Positions 1 through 5,771 of a stretch of 6,994 bases of DNA are shown piece by piece (position 1 is the first letter of the stretch; every line of letters begins with the position of its first letter). A model generated the notes under the pieces. That model was given only the letters and a program-made list of their open reading frames with translations, did not search any database and had not been told where the DNA came from. The DNA comes from an uncultured Tabrizicola sp. (lineage in GTDB: Bacteria; Pseudomonadota; Alphaproteobacteria; Rhodobacterales; Rhodobacteraceae): the NCBI GenBank assembly GCA_937858255.1, contig CALLZQ010000031.1, forward strand, positions 1 through 6,994, in the 5' to 3' direction. Both the position numbers and the translations under genes were made by a program.

Positions 1-96
1 TCCGGTTTGATGAAGATGATGGCGATCGGGATGGGCAAGGAGGTCGGCGCCACCATCTATCACCGGTACTTCCTTCGCGACGGCTACGCTGCGACG
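1..96 (+). other. LarA/DUF2088-like segment in frame with the dehydrogenase
   Basis: The first ~32 codons read SGLMKMMAIGMGKEVGA followed by TIYHRYFLRDGYAAT. In a 3-hydroxyacyl-CoA dehydrogenase this stretch should be the weakly conserved helix region ending in a DLVIEAV-like strand. Instead it matches my memory of the SGLxKMMxIGxGKxxGAxxxH motif of nickel-dependent lactate racemase-like (LarA/DUF2088) proteins. The switch to dehydrogenase sequence is abrupt, at IEAVAER (97-117). The family identity of this piece is recalled, not searched. It may mark an assembly chimera or a real recombination join. Confidence 0.5.
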
Positions 97-963
97 ATCG
101 AGGCCGTCGCCGAGCGGATCGAGATCAAACATCAGGTCTTTGCCGCGCTTGAGGCCGCCTTGGCGCCAGAGGCAGTGCTGGCGACAAATACCTCTTCGCT
201 GGGGGTTGCCCAGATGGCGGCGCCGCTTGCCCATCCGGGGCGGATGGTGGGATTGCACTTCTTTAACCCCGCCCCGGTGATGCGGCTGGTCGAACTGGTC
301 AGACACCCCACGACCACCGCCGAGGCCGCGGCGCTGGCCCGCCAGTTGACCGAAGCCACCGGAAAGACCGTGATCGACGCGCCGGACAGGCCCGGTTTCA
401 TCGTGAATCGCTGTGCCCGCCCCTTTTACGGCGAGGCCGTCGCCCTGATGGAGCAGGGACGCAGCGCCGCCGAAATTGATGCGGCGATGCTGGCCGCCGG
501 CTACCGGCTGGGACCGTTTTCGCTGATCGACCTGATCGGGGCCGACATCAATCTTGCCGCGACAGAAAGCCTGAGCGCCGCGATGGGGGACCATCCCCGC
601 TATCACGTTTTCGCGGCCCTGCGGGCGCAGGTCGCACGGGGCGATCTGGGGCGCAAATCCGGCCGTGGCTTTCTGTTTCCCGACCTGCCAGGCGCCCCGC
701 CCGCCGATGCACCGTGCCTCGTTGCGCAGATAGAGGCCGCCCTGATCAATGAGGCGGCCGGGCTGCTGGCCGAAGGTGGAACCACCCGCGACGGGATCGA
801 CATGGCGCTGCGACTGGGACTGAACCTGCCGCGCGGGCCGTTTGAATTGCTCGCGGCGCGCAGCGGATCGCTACAAGATGATCTGGCAGCGTTGGAGGCC
901 GCCGCGCCGCCCCAACTGAGGGGGCGGTATAAGCCGGCACCCCTGCTCTCTGATCGCGGATAA
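1..963 (+). CDS. paaH: 3-hydroxyacyl-CoA dehydrogenase, PaaH-like, 5' partial
   Basis: This NAD-dependent cytoplasmic enzyme oxidises 3-hydroxyacyl-CoA; in the phenylacetate pathway PaaH converts 3-hydroxyadipyl-CoA to 3-oxoadipyl-CoA. The frame is open from base 1, so the true start lies outside the window. Family motifs begin at 97-117 (IEAVAER), followed by ATNTSS (181-198), GLHFFNP (250-270) with the catalytic His, the active-site Glu of LVEL (289-300), and PGFIVNR (391-411) with the conserved Asn. A first C-terminal 3HCDH domain follows, then a second, shorter one around 723-860 (INEAAGLLAEG...), the duplicated arrangement of PaaH-type enzymes of about 500 residues. The convergent neighbour is a 3-oxoadipyl-CoA thiolase, the next enzyme in the pathway, which supports the PaaH reading; FadB-like or 3-hydroxybutyryl-CoA activity cannot be excluded. 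Residues encoded by 1-96 do not fit the family (see separate entry). The Rossmann GxGxxG motif is not in view. Confidence 0.85.
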   Translation, partial: SGLMKMMAIGMGKEVGATIYHRYFLRDGYAATIEAVAERIEIKHQVFAALEAALAPEAVLATNTSSLGVAQMAAPLAHPGRMVGLHFFNPAPVMRLVELVRHPTTTAEAAALARQLTEATGKTVIDAPDRPGFIVNRCARPFYGEAVALMEQGRSAAEIDAAMLAAGYRLGPFSLIDLIGADINLAATESLSAAMGDHPRYHVFAALRAQVARGDLGRKSGRGFLFPDLPGAPPADAPCLVAQIEAALINEAAGLLAEGGTTRDGIDMALRLGLNLPRGPFELLAARSGSLQDDLAALEAAAPPQLRGRYKPAPLLSDRG

Positions 964-983
964 GGGCCGCCGCTAGACGGCCC
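964..983. terminator. Candidate hairpin between convergent genes
   Basis: Arms 964-971 (GGGCCGCC) and 976-983 (GACGGCCC) pair around a 4-base loop that contains the thiolase stop codon. On the minus-strand transcript the stem is 8 bp with one G-U wobble; on the plus-strand transcript that position is a C-A mismatch. There is no T-tract on either side, so intrinsic termination would be weak. The position between two convergent stop codons is the main support. Confidence 0.35.
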
Positions 984-2178
984 CCAGTGCAATCGAGATA
1001 CCCTGACCGACACCGATGCACATGGTGGCAAGCGCATGCTTGCCGCCCCGCAACTGCATCTCCAGCGCGGCAGACCCGGTGATACGGGCGCCGGTCATGC
1101 CCAGCGGATGCCCAAGCGCGATGGCCCCGCCGTTCGGATTGACCCGGGGGTCGTCATCGGCAATCCCCAGTTGCCGCAGCGTCGCCAGCCCCTGAGAGGC
1201 AAAGGCCTCGTTCAGCTCGATCACGTCGAAATCGGTCTGGGTCAGGCCAAGGCGCGCCATCAGCTTTTCGCTGGCCGGAACCGGTCCGATCCCCATGATC
1301 CGGGGCGCCACCCCCGCCGTTGCCCCCCCCACCACCCGGGCCATCGCCTTCAGGCCATGCGCCCTGACCGCCGCCGCCGAGGCGAGGATCAGCGCCGCCG
1401 CCCCATCATTCACCCCGCTGGCATTGCCCGCCGTCACCGATCCGCCCGCCCGAAAGGGCGCGCGCAGCTTGGCAAGCGCCTCGGGCGTGGTGTCCGGGCG
1501 CGGATGCTCATCCTCAGTAATCAACAGCGGATCGCCCTTGCGCTGCGGCAAGGGCACCGGCGTGATCTCTTGCCCCAAACGCCCGTCGGCCATCGCCACC
1601 CCGGCCTTTTGCTGGGATCTCAGGGCAAAGGCATCTTGATCGGCGCGGCTGATGTGAAACGCTTCGGCCACGTTTTCGGCCGTTTCAGGCATGGATTCGA
1701 CGCCATATTGCGCCTTGATCAGCGGGTTGACGAAGCGCCAGCCGATCGTGCTGTCATGCACCTCATTCGCCCGGGAAAAGGCCGAGGTCGCCTTGGGCAT
1801 GACAAAGGGCGCGCGGGTCATGCTTTCCACCCCGCCGGCAATCACCAGTTCAGCCTCGCCCGCCTTGATGGCCCGGGCCCCCGCGATAACGGCATCCATC
1901 CCCGAACCACACAGGCGGTTCAGCGTCGTGCCCGGCACTTCCCCGGGGTAGCCCGCCAGCAACAGCGCCATGCGGGCTACATTGCGATTGTCCTCACCCG
2001 CCTGATTGGCACAGCCGTAATAGACCTCATCAATCGCCGCCAGATCGAGACCGGGGTTCCGCCCGGCCAGCGCCCGCAGCGGCAAGGCCGCCAGATCATC
2101 CGTCCTGACCTCGGCCAGCACCCCGCCAAAGCGGCCAATCGGGGTGCGGATATAGTCGCAGATGAAAACGTCGGTCAT
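973..2178 (-). CDS. pcaF: 3-oxoadipyl-CoA thiolase
   Basis: This 401-residue thiolase cleaves 3-oxoadipyl-CoA with CoA into succinyl-CoA and acetyl-CoA, the last step of the beta-ketoadipate (PcaF) and phenylacetate (PaaJ) pathways. It is full length. The opening VFICDYIRTPIGRFGG and the segments GCANQAGEDNRNVARMA and TIGWRFVNPLIKAQYGVE-SMPETAENVA are typical of the PcaF/PaaJ branch rather than of acetoacetyl-CoA thiolases. Catalytic residues are visible: nucleophilic Cys90 in RLCGSGMDAV, Asn323 in ELNEAF, His357 in GGAIALGHPLG, and the acid/base Cys387 in TMCIGVGQG. The ATG start is preceded by GAGGA (2184-2188) five bases upstream, a good ribosome binding site. The gene converges on the PaaH-like dehydrogenase, whose product is its substrate. 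It lies 149 bases downstream of the sigma factor on the same strand, so it could be read from that unit or have its own promoter; I could not identify one. Confidence 0.93.
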   Translation of the reverse strand: MTDVFICDYIRTPIGRFGGVLAEVRTDDLAALPLRALAGRNPGLDLAAIDEVYYGCANQAGEDNRNVARMALLLAGYPGEVPGTTLNRLCGSGMDAVIAGARAIKAGEAELVIAGGVESMTRAPFVMPKATSAFSRANEVHDSTIGWRFVNPLIKAQYGVESMPETAENVAEAFHISRADQDAFALRSQQKAGVAMADGRLGQEITPVPLPQRKGDPLLITEDEHPRPDTTPEALAKLRAPFRAGGSVTAGNASGVNDGAAALILASAAAVRAHGLKAMARVVGGATAGVAPRIMGIGPVPASEKLMARLGLTQTDFDVIELNEAFASQGLATLRQLGIADDDPRVNPNGGAIALGHPLGMTGARITGSAALEMQLRGGKHALATMCIGVGQGISIALGAV

Positions 2179-2186
2179 CTTGTTCC

Positions 2187-2327
2187 TCAGGCTTGGGGAA
2201 TGATCAGATCGGCCACAGGGCCGGGCGGCAGGACATCGCTGCCTGGATCGGCCCGCAGCGCCACCGCGACATGGTGGATCTTATTGCAGCGCAGCGAAAG
2301 ATGGTCCGAGCCTCCGGCGCAAGAAAA
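2187..2327 (-). other. 46-codon open frame between sigma factor and thiolase genes
   Basis: This frame is open from just after the sigma factor stop codon, in the same reading phase, to a TGA at 2187-2189 placed inside the thiolase ribosome binding site. It would read ...CNKIHHVAVALRADPGSD, then a proline-rich tail ending VADLIIPQA. Its composition by codon position is moderately coding-like, but there is no ATG, and the only plausible starts (an internal GTG, CTG) lack a clear ribosome binding site. A GGAGG at about 2309-2313 is not followed by a start codon at usual spacing. I do not recognise the sequence. It could be the tail of a gene whose front was lost, a tiny gene with an odd start, or chance. 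Confidence 0.25.
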
Positions 2328-3170
2328 TTAGCCAGCGCGGCCTTGCCCCCCATGTTCGTCCAGCACCCTCAGGGTCAGAGTCCCGAGGTTTGTGACGAAA
2401 TCGGGGTTCGACCGCATCAAGCCGGTGACGCGGCGCCCCGCTTCGAGGCGCTGCACCTGCCGGCGGATCGCCTCGATACTGACCGGGGCGGGTTCGCCCG
2501 GTTCCCCCTTCGCCCCCGGTGGCGTGATCCGTCCCTGTCGCAGCGCCGGAACAACCCGGTTTTCGCAGCGGCATGTGCCCGCCCCACCGACAAGACCGCA
2601 GGTCTGCGACATGAAATCCGCGACCCGGTCCCGTGCCCGTTTCAGCCGCTGGCGAAAGGTCGCGGGCGTGATGTCCAGCGCGGCCGAGGCCTCGGCATCG
2701 TTCATCTCGAAGATCTCGCCCAGAACATAGGCGATCCGCAAATCCCGGCTGAGGCACAGCAGCAGGGCCAGCGTGCAGCCGATCTTGACCTCACTGACGG
2801 CGAGCGCAAATTCCTGATCGCTCAGACCGCTTTCGTTCCCCGGTGCCGCGCCATCGGCGAGATCCGCCGCAAACCCGTCAAAGCTGAGACGCATCGCCTC
2901 GATCCGCCCCCGGCGGCGCTCTTGCACAAGGTGTCGGCTGGCCACCTTCAGCGCCCAGCCCCCGGCGGCCTCAACATCCCGCAAGGTGCCAAGATGGGTA
3001 ATGATCTTGATCAGAATCTCATGGGTCGCATCCTCGGCATCGGCACGGTTGGCCAACATGCGCATCGCAAGGTTGAAGATCGGCCGCTGCGTGGCGCGAA
3101 CGACCCCTTCGAGGGCGGCGCGGTTCCCGTTCCGCGCCGCCAGCACCATCTCTGGATCAAGCCTGATCAT
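2328..3170 (-). CDS. ECF-type sigma-70 factor with C-terminal Cys extension
   Basis: The 280-residue product resembles an extracytoplasmic-function sigma factor, which directs RNA polymerase to a small set of promoters. Residues ~22-90 form sigma region 2, with the ADAEDATHEILIKIITHL helix typical of region 2.1-2.2 and the W..KVASRH..QERRR segment of region 2.3-2.4. Residues ~130-186 form region 4 with the helix-turn-helix (IAYVLGEIF...AALDITPATFRQRLKRAR). A ~95-residue extension follows, longer than in ordinary ECF factors of about 190 residues; it begins with a cysteine cluster, Cys191, Cys200 and Cys202 (CGLVGGAGTCRC), and is then charged and partly helical. I recall a similar CGL...CRC motif in some ECF proteins; metal or redox sensing is only a possibility. 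The ATG overlaps the SRPBCC stop (ATGA), implying translational coupling. No anti-sigma factor gene is visible. Target promoters are unknown. Confidence 0.82.
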   Translation of the reverse strand: MIRLDPEMVLAARNGNRAALEGVVRATQRPIFNLAMRMLANRADAEDATHEILIKIITHLGTLRDVEAAGGWALKVASRHLVQERRRGRIEAMRLSFDGFAADLADGAAPGNESGLSDQEFALAVSEVKIGCTLALLLCLSRDLRIAYVLGEIFEMNDAEASAALDITPATFRQRLKRARDRVADFMSQTCGLVGGAGTCRCENRVVPALRQGRITPPGAKGEPGEPAPVSIEAIRRQVQRLEAGRRVTGLMRSNPDFVTNLGTLTLRVLDEHGGQGRAG

Positions 3171-3568
3171 GCTTCCAATTGGCCCTTCAAAGAGATCAGC
3201 TCTTTCGCAAGAATATCGATCTGCGCGCTGAGGGCACCTTCAAGTGCCTCAAGCGGAACCGGCGGCGCCATCAGCACAAAGGAATATACCGCCGCCGCAG
3301 AACCATTCGGCGTGACGCGCGAAAAGGCAACCCCTTGGCTGCCATCGGGAAAGCCCAGATACCAGTCGATCGTGCCCCGGGCCGCATCGGCCACGGTTTT
3401 CAGTGTGATGGCCGCCACCCCATTGGGCGTGACCAGATCGGCCGTCATCTCATCGGCGCGCTGGAACGCATTGGTCCATTTCGGCAGGTTGGCCGGTTTC
3501 GAGACGAAATCGAACACCGCATCCGCCGGGCTGGCAATGGCGACAGACTGAACGTCAAAGTTTTTCAT
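3167..3568 (-). CDS. SRPBCC (polyketide cyclase-like) family protein
   Basis: The 133-residue product looks like a single START/Bet v1-type (SRPBCC) domain, a helix-grip fold with a deep hydrophobic pocket. Supporting features are the N-terminal strand followed by SPADAVFDFVSKPANLPKWTNAF (residues 13-35), a TPNG turn (47-50), alternating strands in the middle (TIDWYLGF, YSFVLM) and a long C-terminal amphipathic helix (about 108-132). These proteins bind or modify small hydrophobic ligands; no specific reaction can be assigned. I chose the ATG at 3566-3568 because AAGGA (3577-3581) sits seven bases upstream and the homology-like sequence begins there; the upstream extension of this frame is not protein-like. 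The gene is translationally coupled to the ECF sigma factor through a 4-base ATGA overlap, so it may act as its ligand-sensing partner. Its ribosome binding site lies inside a perfect inverted repeat. Confidence 0.8.
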   Translation of the reverse strand: MKNFDVQSVAIASPADAVFDFVSKPANLPKWTNAFQRADEMTADLVTPNGVAAITLKTVADAARGTIDWYLGFPDGSQGVAFSRVTPNGSAAAVYSFVLMAPPVPLEALEGALSAQIDILAKELISLKGQLEA

Positions 3569-3571
3569 GGG

Positions 3572-3621
3572 TCTTTCCTTGTTGCTGTGCAGCCGTCTGA
3601 TCGGCCTGCAACAAGGAAAGA
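3572..3621 (-). promoter_or_regulatory. Perfect 14-bp inverted repeat sequestering the SRPBCC ribosome binding site
   Basis: Arms TCTTTCCTTGTTGC (3572-3585) and GCAACAAGGAAAGA (3608-3621) are exact reverse complements, separated by 22 bases. In the minus-strand transcript the 3' arm carries the AAGGA Shine-Dalgarno sequence and ends three bases before the AUG at 3568. A folded hairpin would bury the whole ribosome binding site. Because the sigma factor start is coupled to this gene, both would be silenced. It could alternatively be a DNA operator, with arms 36 bases apart centre to centre. There is no following U-tract, so a terminator is unlikely. Confidence 0.75.
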
Positions 3622-3668
3622 GGCGCCAAGGCGGCCCTGCGTGACAAAGGATACGATTTTTTTTCACC

Positions 3669-3704
3669 GGGCTTCGGCAGGGGCTTTTCGCGGGGCTTCG
3701 GGCG
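3669..3704. repeat. Three imperfect 12-base tandem repeats
   Basis: Three consecutive 12-base units start at 3669 (GGGCTTCGGCAG), 3681 (GGGCTTTTCGCG) and 3693 (GGGCTTCGGGCG). They lie a few bases from the T run at 3657-3664 in the region upstream of the SRPBCC gene. On the minus strand one frame reads as a four-residue, Lys/Pro-rich periodicity, but no convincing gene covers it. The role is unknown; it could be binding-site repeats or simple slippage products. Confidence 0.5.
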
Positions 3705-3837
3705 CTTGGTGGACACAAATAGGGGCATGGAAACTCGCCGTTCAGGGTCGTAGCAATATTGGGGAAACCTGCGAAAGCATTCGAGGCTGGCAGCATCCGC
3801 ATTCGCCTCGGCGCTCTTCTCTGCTGATCCGCAGTTT

Positions 3838-4239
3838 TCAGTCGGTATTGCCGTCGTCGCGATCCTGCCGGTAATGGCGCAGGCCGGAAAAGGCCGGCAG
3901 CCATTGCTCGCGCCGGCGGGTCCATAATTCATATTCCGGGGCAAAGCGGCTAGGCTGGTCCAGCGTCCCGAGGTGGACATCCAGTTCATCGCCAAATACC
4001 GCAAAGACTGAAGAACCGCAGATCGGGCAGAAATGGCGCCCGTTGTAATGTTGGGTCTGGCCGCTGATCTCGACCATTGCCGGGGCGTAGATCGCCGCGG
4101 CAAAGAACGGGGCGCCATGGTGCTTGCGGCAATCGAGGCAATGGCAGATCCCGACCCGCTTGGGGGGACCAGAGGCCCGCAGCCGCACCGCGCCGCAGAG
4201 GCAGCCGCCCTCGACCATTTCCTCTGACGCCGCAGCCAT
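3838..4239 (-). CDS. GFA-family (CENP-V/GFA domain) zinc protein
   Basis: The 133-residue product has the cysteine layout of the GFA fold, named after glutathione-dependent formaldehyde-activating enzyme: GGCLCGAVR (Cys13, Cys15), CHCLDCRKHHGAPF (Cys32, Cys34, Cys37) and FCPICGSSVF (Cys71, Cys74), the usual two zinc sites. Length is typical of the small bacterial members. The family contains S-(hydroxymethyl)glutathione synthase-like proteins, but most small members have no proven reaction, so none is assigned. The ATG at 4237-4239 lies three bases after the stop of the ornithine-cyclodeaminase-like gene, with only a weak GGA upstream; an internal ATG at 4216-4218 has AGAGGA too close to serve well, so the first start is preferred. 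It is the last gene of the tight minus-strand cluster. Confidence 0.87.
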   Translation of the reverse strand: MAAASEEMVEGGCLCGAVRLRASGPPKRVGICHCLDCRKHHGAPFFAAAIYAPAMVEISGQTQHYNGRHFCPICGSSVFAVFGDELDVHLGTLDQPSRFAPEYELWTRRREQWLPAFSGLRHYRQDRDDGNTD

Positions 4240-4242
4240 CGC

Positions 4243-5151
4243 CTATCCGGGCTGCCGGGCCGACCAGACCCCGGCGATGTAATCGGCAGTCATCAGATCG
4301 AGATGCGCGCCGCCACCGTTCTTGGCGATGGTGATCTCGGTCTCGGATCTTCGGCTATAGACGGCAGGGTCATCGTAGAAATCCGCGATCACATCCGACT
4401 CGCTGATGGCGCCCGAACGGATCGGCGCGATCAATTCCCCGATGTGATGCAGCGTGGTTGCCCGGGAATCGACAAAGACCCGTGCCCGCGCCATGGCGGT
4501 GTCATCGACCTCGCGCATATCGGCGCGATAGGCGCCGATCAGATCGAGATGTTGTCCCGGGCGCAGCCAATCCCCCTTGATCAGCGGCTCTTGCGACATG
4601 GTCGCGGTGCAGATGATATCGGCCCGCGCCACCGCCGCCTCCAGATCCTCGGCCACCGTCAGACCCATCGCCTCGGCACTGCGGCGGCTGCGGCTCCAGA
4701 CAGTGAACTCGGCATCGGGAAAGATGCTGGAATAGGCATCGACCATCGAGCGGGCAACGGTGCCCGCCCCGACAAGCAGAATCCGGCGCGAGTCGCGTCG
4801 TGCCAGACGCCGCGCGGACAGCAGGCTGTCGCCGGCCGTTTTCCACTTGGTCACCAGATGAAAATCAACCAGCGCCCGCAGAACACCGCTGACATCGTCA
4901 AACAGTGTCACGGCGCCGTTGATCGTCGGTTCCGAGCGCGCGGCATTGCCGGGAAAAACCGTTGCCACCTTGACCAATTGGCCCAGCCCATCGATCCAGG
5001 CCGCGCGGTTCAGCACGGTATCATTGCCGCGTTGCAGGAACATATCCTTGATTTCCGCCCGCGGCCGGCGATGGCCCGCCTCCAGCGCGGTCAAAAGCCC
5101 TTGCCAACGCATCGCCTGTTCGGCCTCGGGCCCGATGACCTGAATGCTCAT
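4243..5151 (-). CDS. Ornithine cyclodeaminase/mu-crystallin family protein
   Basis: The 302-residue product has the layout of the OCD/mu-crystallin family: an N-terminal substrate domain with the conserved lysine (Lys61 in VKVATVFPGN), an NAD(P)-binding Rossmann domain with GAGTVA (128-133) and a following VWSRS strand (151-155), and the GAYRADMREVDD loop (206-217). The family includes ornithine cyclodeaminase, alanine dehydrogenases and imine/ketimine reductases, acting on amino acids in the cytoplasm. Here the usual RTA motif is KTA (Lys104), and the position of the catalytic Asp of Pseudomonas ornithine cyclodeaminase in GGD appears to be Tyr208, so genuine cyclodeaminase activity is unlikely; dehydrogenase or reductase activity is a better guess. 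A strong AAGGAGG (5159-5165) lies seven bases before the ATG, inside the HAD gene. The start overlaps the HAD stop as ATGA, indicating coupling. GFA follows after three bases. Confidence 0.88.
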   Translation of the reverse strand: MSIQVIGPEAEQAMRWQGLLTALEAGHRRPRAEIKDMFLQRGNDTVLNRAAWIDGLGQLVKVATVFPGNAARSEPTINGAVTLFDDVSGVLRALVDFHLVTKWKTAGDSLLSARRLARRDSRRILLVGAGTVARSMVDAYSSIFPDAEFTVWSRSRRSAEAMGLTVAEDLEAAVARADIICTATMSQEPLIKGDWLRPGQHLDLIGAYRADMREVDDTAMARARVFVDSRATTLHHIGELIAPIRSGAISESDVIADFYDDPAVYSRRSETEITIAKNGGGAHLDLMTADYIAGVWSARQPG

Positions 5152-5771
5152 AATCCCGCCTCCTTGTCACTCAGCAATCCTGCCCCGACCAGACGGCGTG
5201 CCCAGCCCTGCCAGCCGGTGAAATGATGGACCTGCCAGCCCCGCGCCTCGGCCGCCGCGATATTGTCTGCCCTGTCATCGGTGAACAGAAGACGCCCGGG
5301 CGCCACGCCGCTGCCGGCCTCGACCGCGCCATAGATCGCCGGGTCCGGCTTGATCATCCCCAGATGGCCCGAGACAAAGGCCAGGTCGAATTCCGACAGA
5401 AACTCATAGGGTTGCAACGACATGGCAAAGGTTTCGATGCCATAGTTCGTCAGGGCGAAGACCGGCACGCCCCGGGCACGCAGGGCGCGCAGCAAGGCAA
5501 CCGATCCCTCGATCCTTGGCCCCGCCAGATCAAGCCAGTTGTCGTGCCAGCAGCGGATCTGCGCCTCCCATGCCGGATAACGCCCGGCCCAGGCATAGAC
5601 CGTTTCGCGAAACGGCCCGCCCGCGTCGATCTGGTCATTCATGCCGTGCAGATCGACCTCGGCGAACATGCGCCGCCGCGCCTCGGCCCCGATCCGGGCA
5701 TCGAAAAACCGCTCGGGGTTCCACTCAAGCAATACATTGCCGATATCAAACACGACCGCTTCGGGTGTCAA
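5148..5771 (-). CDS. HAD-superfamily hydrolase (HAD-IA type)
   Basis: The 207-residue product is a haloacid dehalogenase-type hydrolase, probably a small-molecule phosphatase. Motif I is VFDIGNVLLEWNPERFF with nucleophile Asp9; the +2 position is Gly11 rather than Asp, as in YihX-like phosphatases. Residues ~17-85 form a helical cap. Motif II is ALTNYG (Thr108), motif III is Lys141 in KPDP, and motif IV is FTDDRADN (Asp165, Asp166), with AAAEARGW after it. The substrate is unknown. I chose the TTG at 5769-5771 because AGGAGA (5778-5783) sits six bases upstream and the protein then begins two or three residues before the first strand; the frame stays open further upstream but that sequence only mirrors the transporter gene. 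The start overlaps the transporter gene by 26 bases, and the stop overlaps the next start by four. Confidence 0.88.
   Translation of the reverse strand: MTPEAVVFDIGNVLLEWNPERFFDARIGAEARRRMFAEVDLHGMNDQIDAGGPFRETVYAWAGRYPAWEAQIRCWHDNWLDLAGPRIEGSVALLRALRARGVPVFALTNYGIETFAMSLQPYEFLSEFDLAFVSGHLGMIKPDPAIYGAVEAGSGVAPGRLLFTDDRADNIAAAEARGWQVHHFTGWQGWARRLVGAGLLSDKEAGL

Larger units (their letters stand above)
3569..3837. other. Gene-free intergenic region upstream of SRPBCC-sigma unit
   Basis: This 269-base stretch separates the GFA gene stop from the SRPBCC start, both on the minus strand. It holds the 14-bp inverted repeat next to the SRPBCC start, an 8-base T run at 3657-3664 (A run on the minus strand), and three copies of a 12-base repeat at 3669-3704. 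It must contain the promoter of the SRPBCC-sigma unit if that unit is transcribed separately, but I find no convincing sigma-70 or ECF-type -35/-10 pair. Confidence 0.6.

Noticed and set aside
1036..2331. A 431-codon plus-strand open frame opposite the thiolase gene
   Set aside because: Its translation is rich in Arg, His, Gln and Gly with no recognisable domain, while the minus strand encodes a full thiolase. It is a typical antisense shadow of a GC-rich gene.
2310..2345. TTTT run after the sigma factor stop as an intrinsic terminator
   Set aside because: The preceding sequence forms only a ~3-bp stem, too weak for a terminator.
2193..3551. A 452-codon plus-strand open frame opposite the sigma factor and SRPBCC genes
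   Set aside because: It crosses two well-supported minus-strand genes and has a low-information Arg/Pro-rich product. Similar shadows at 4303-5226 and 5641-6534 were rejected for the same reason.
3657..3664. T run as the tail of an intrinsic terminator on the plus strand
   Set aside because: No stable GC-rich hairpin immediately precedes it and no plus-strand gene lies upstream to be terminated.
3555..3727. A 57-codon minus-strand frame with a Lys/Pro-rich start (MPLFVSTKRPKPREKPLPKP) as a small gene or leader peptide
   Set aside because: There is no good ribosome binding site, it runs into the SRPBCC gene in another frame, and its periodic sequence is explained by the 12-base DNA repeats. 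A leader role for opening the hairpin is possible but unsupported.
3782..3810. A 6-bp inverted repeat (CGAGGC/GCCTCG) and a GCATTCG direct repeat downstream of the GFA gene as a terminator
   Set aside because: The stem is short with a 17-base loop and no T-tract follows on the minus strand. Such repeats are expected by chance at this base composition.
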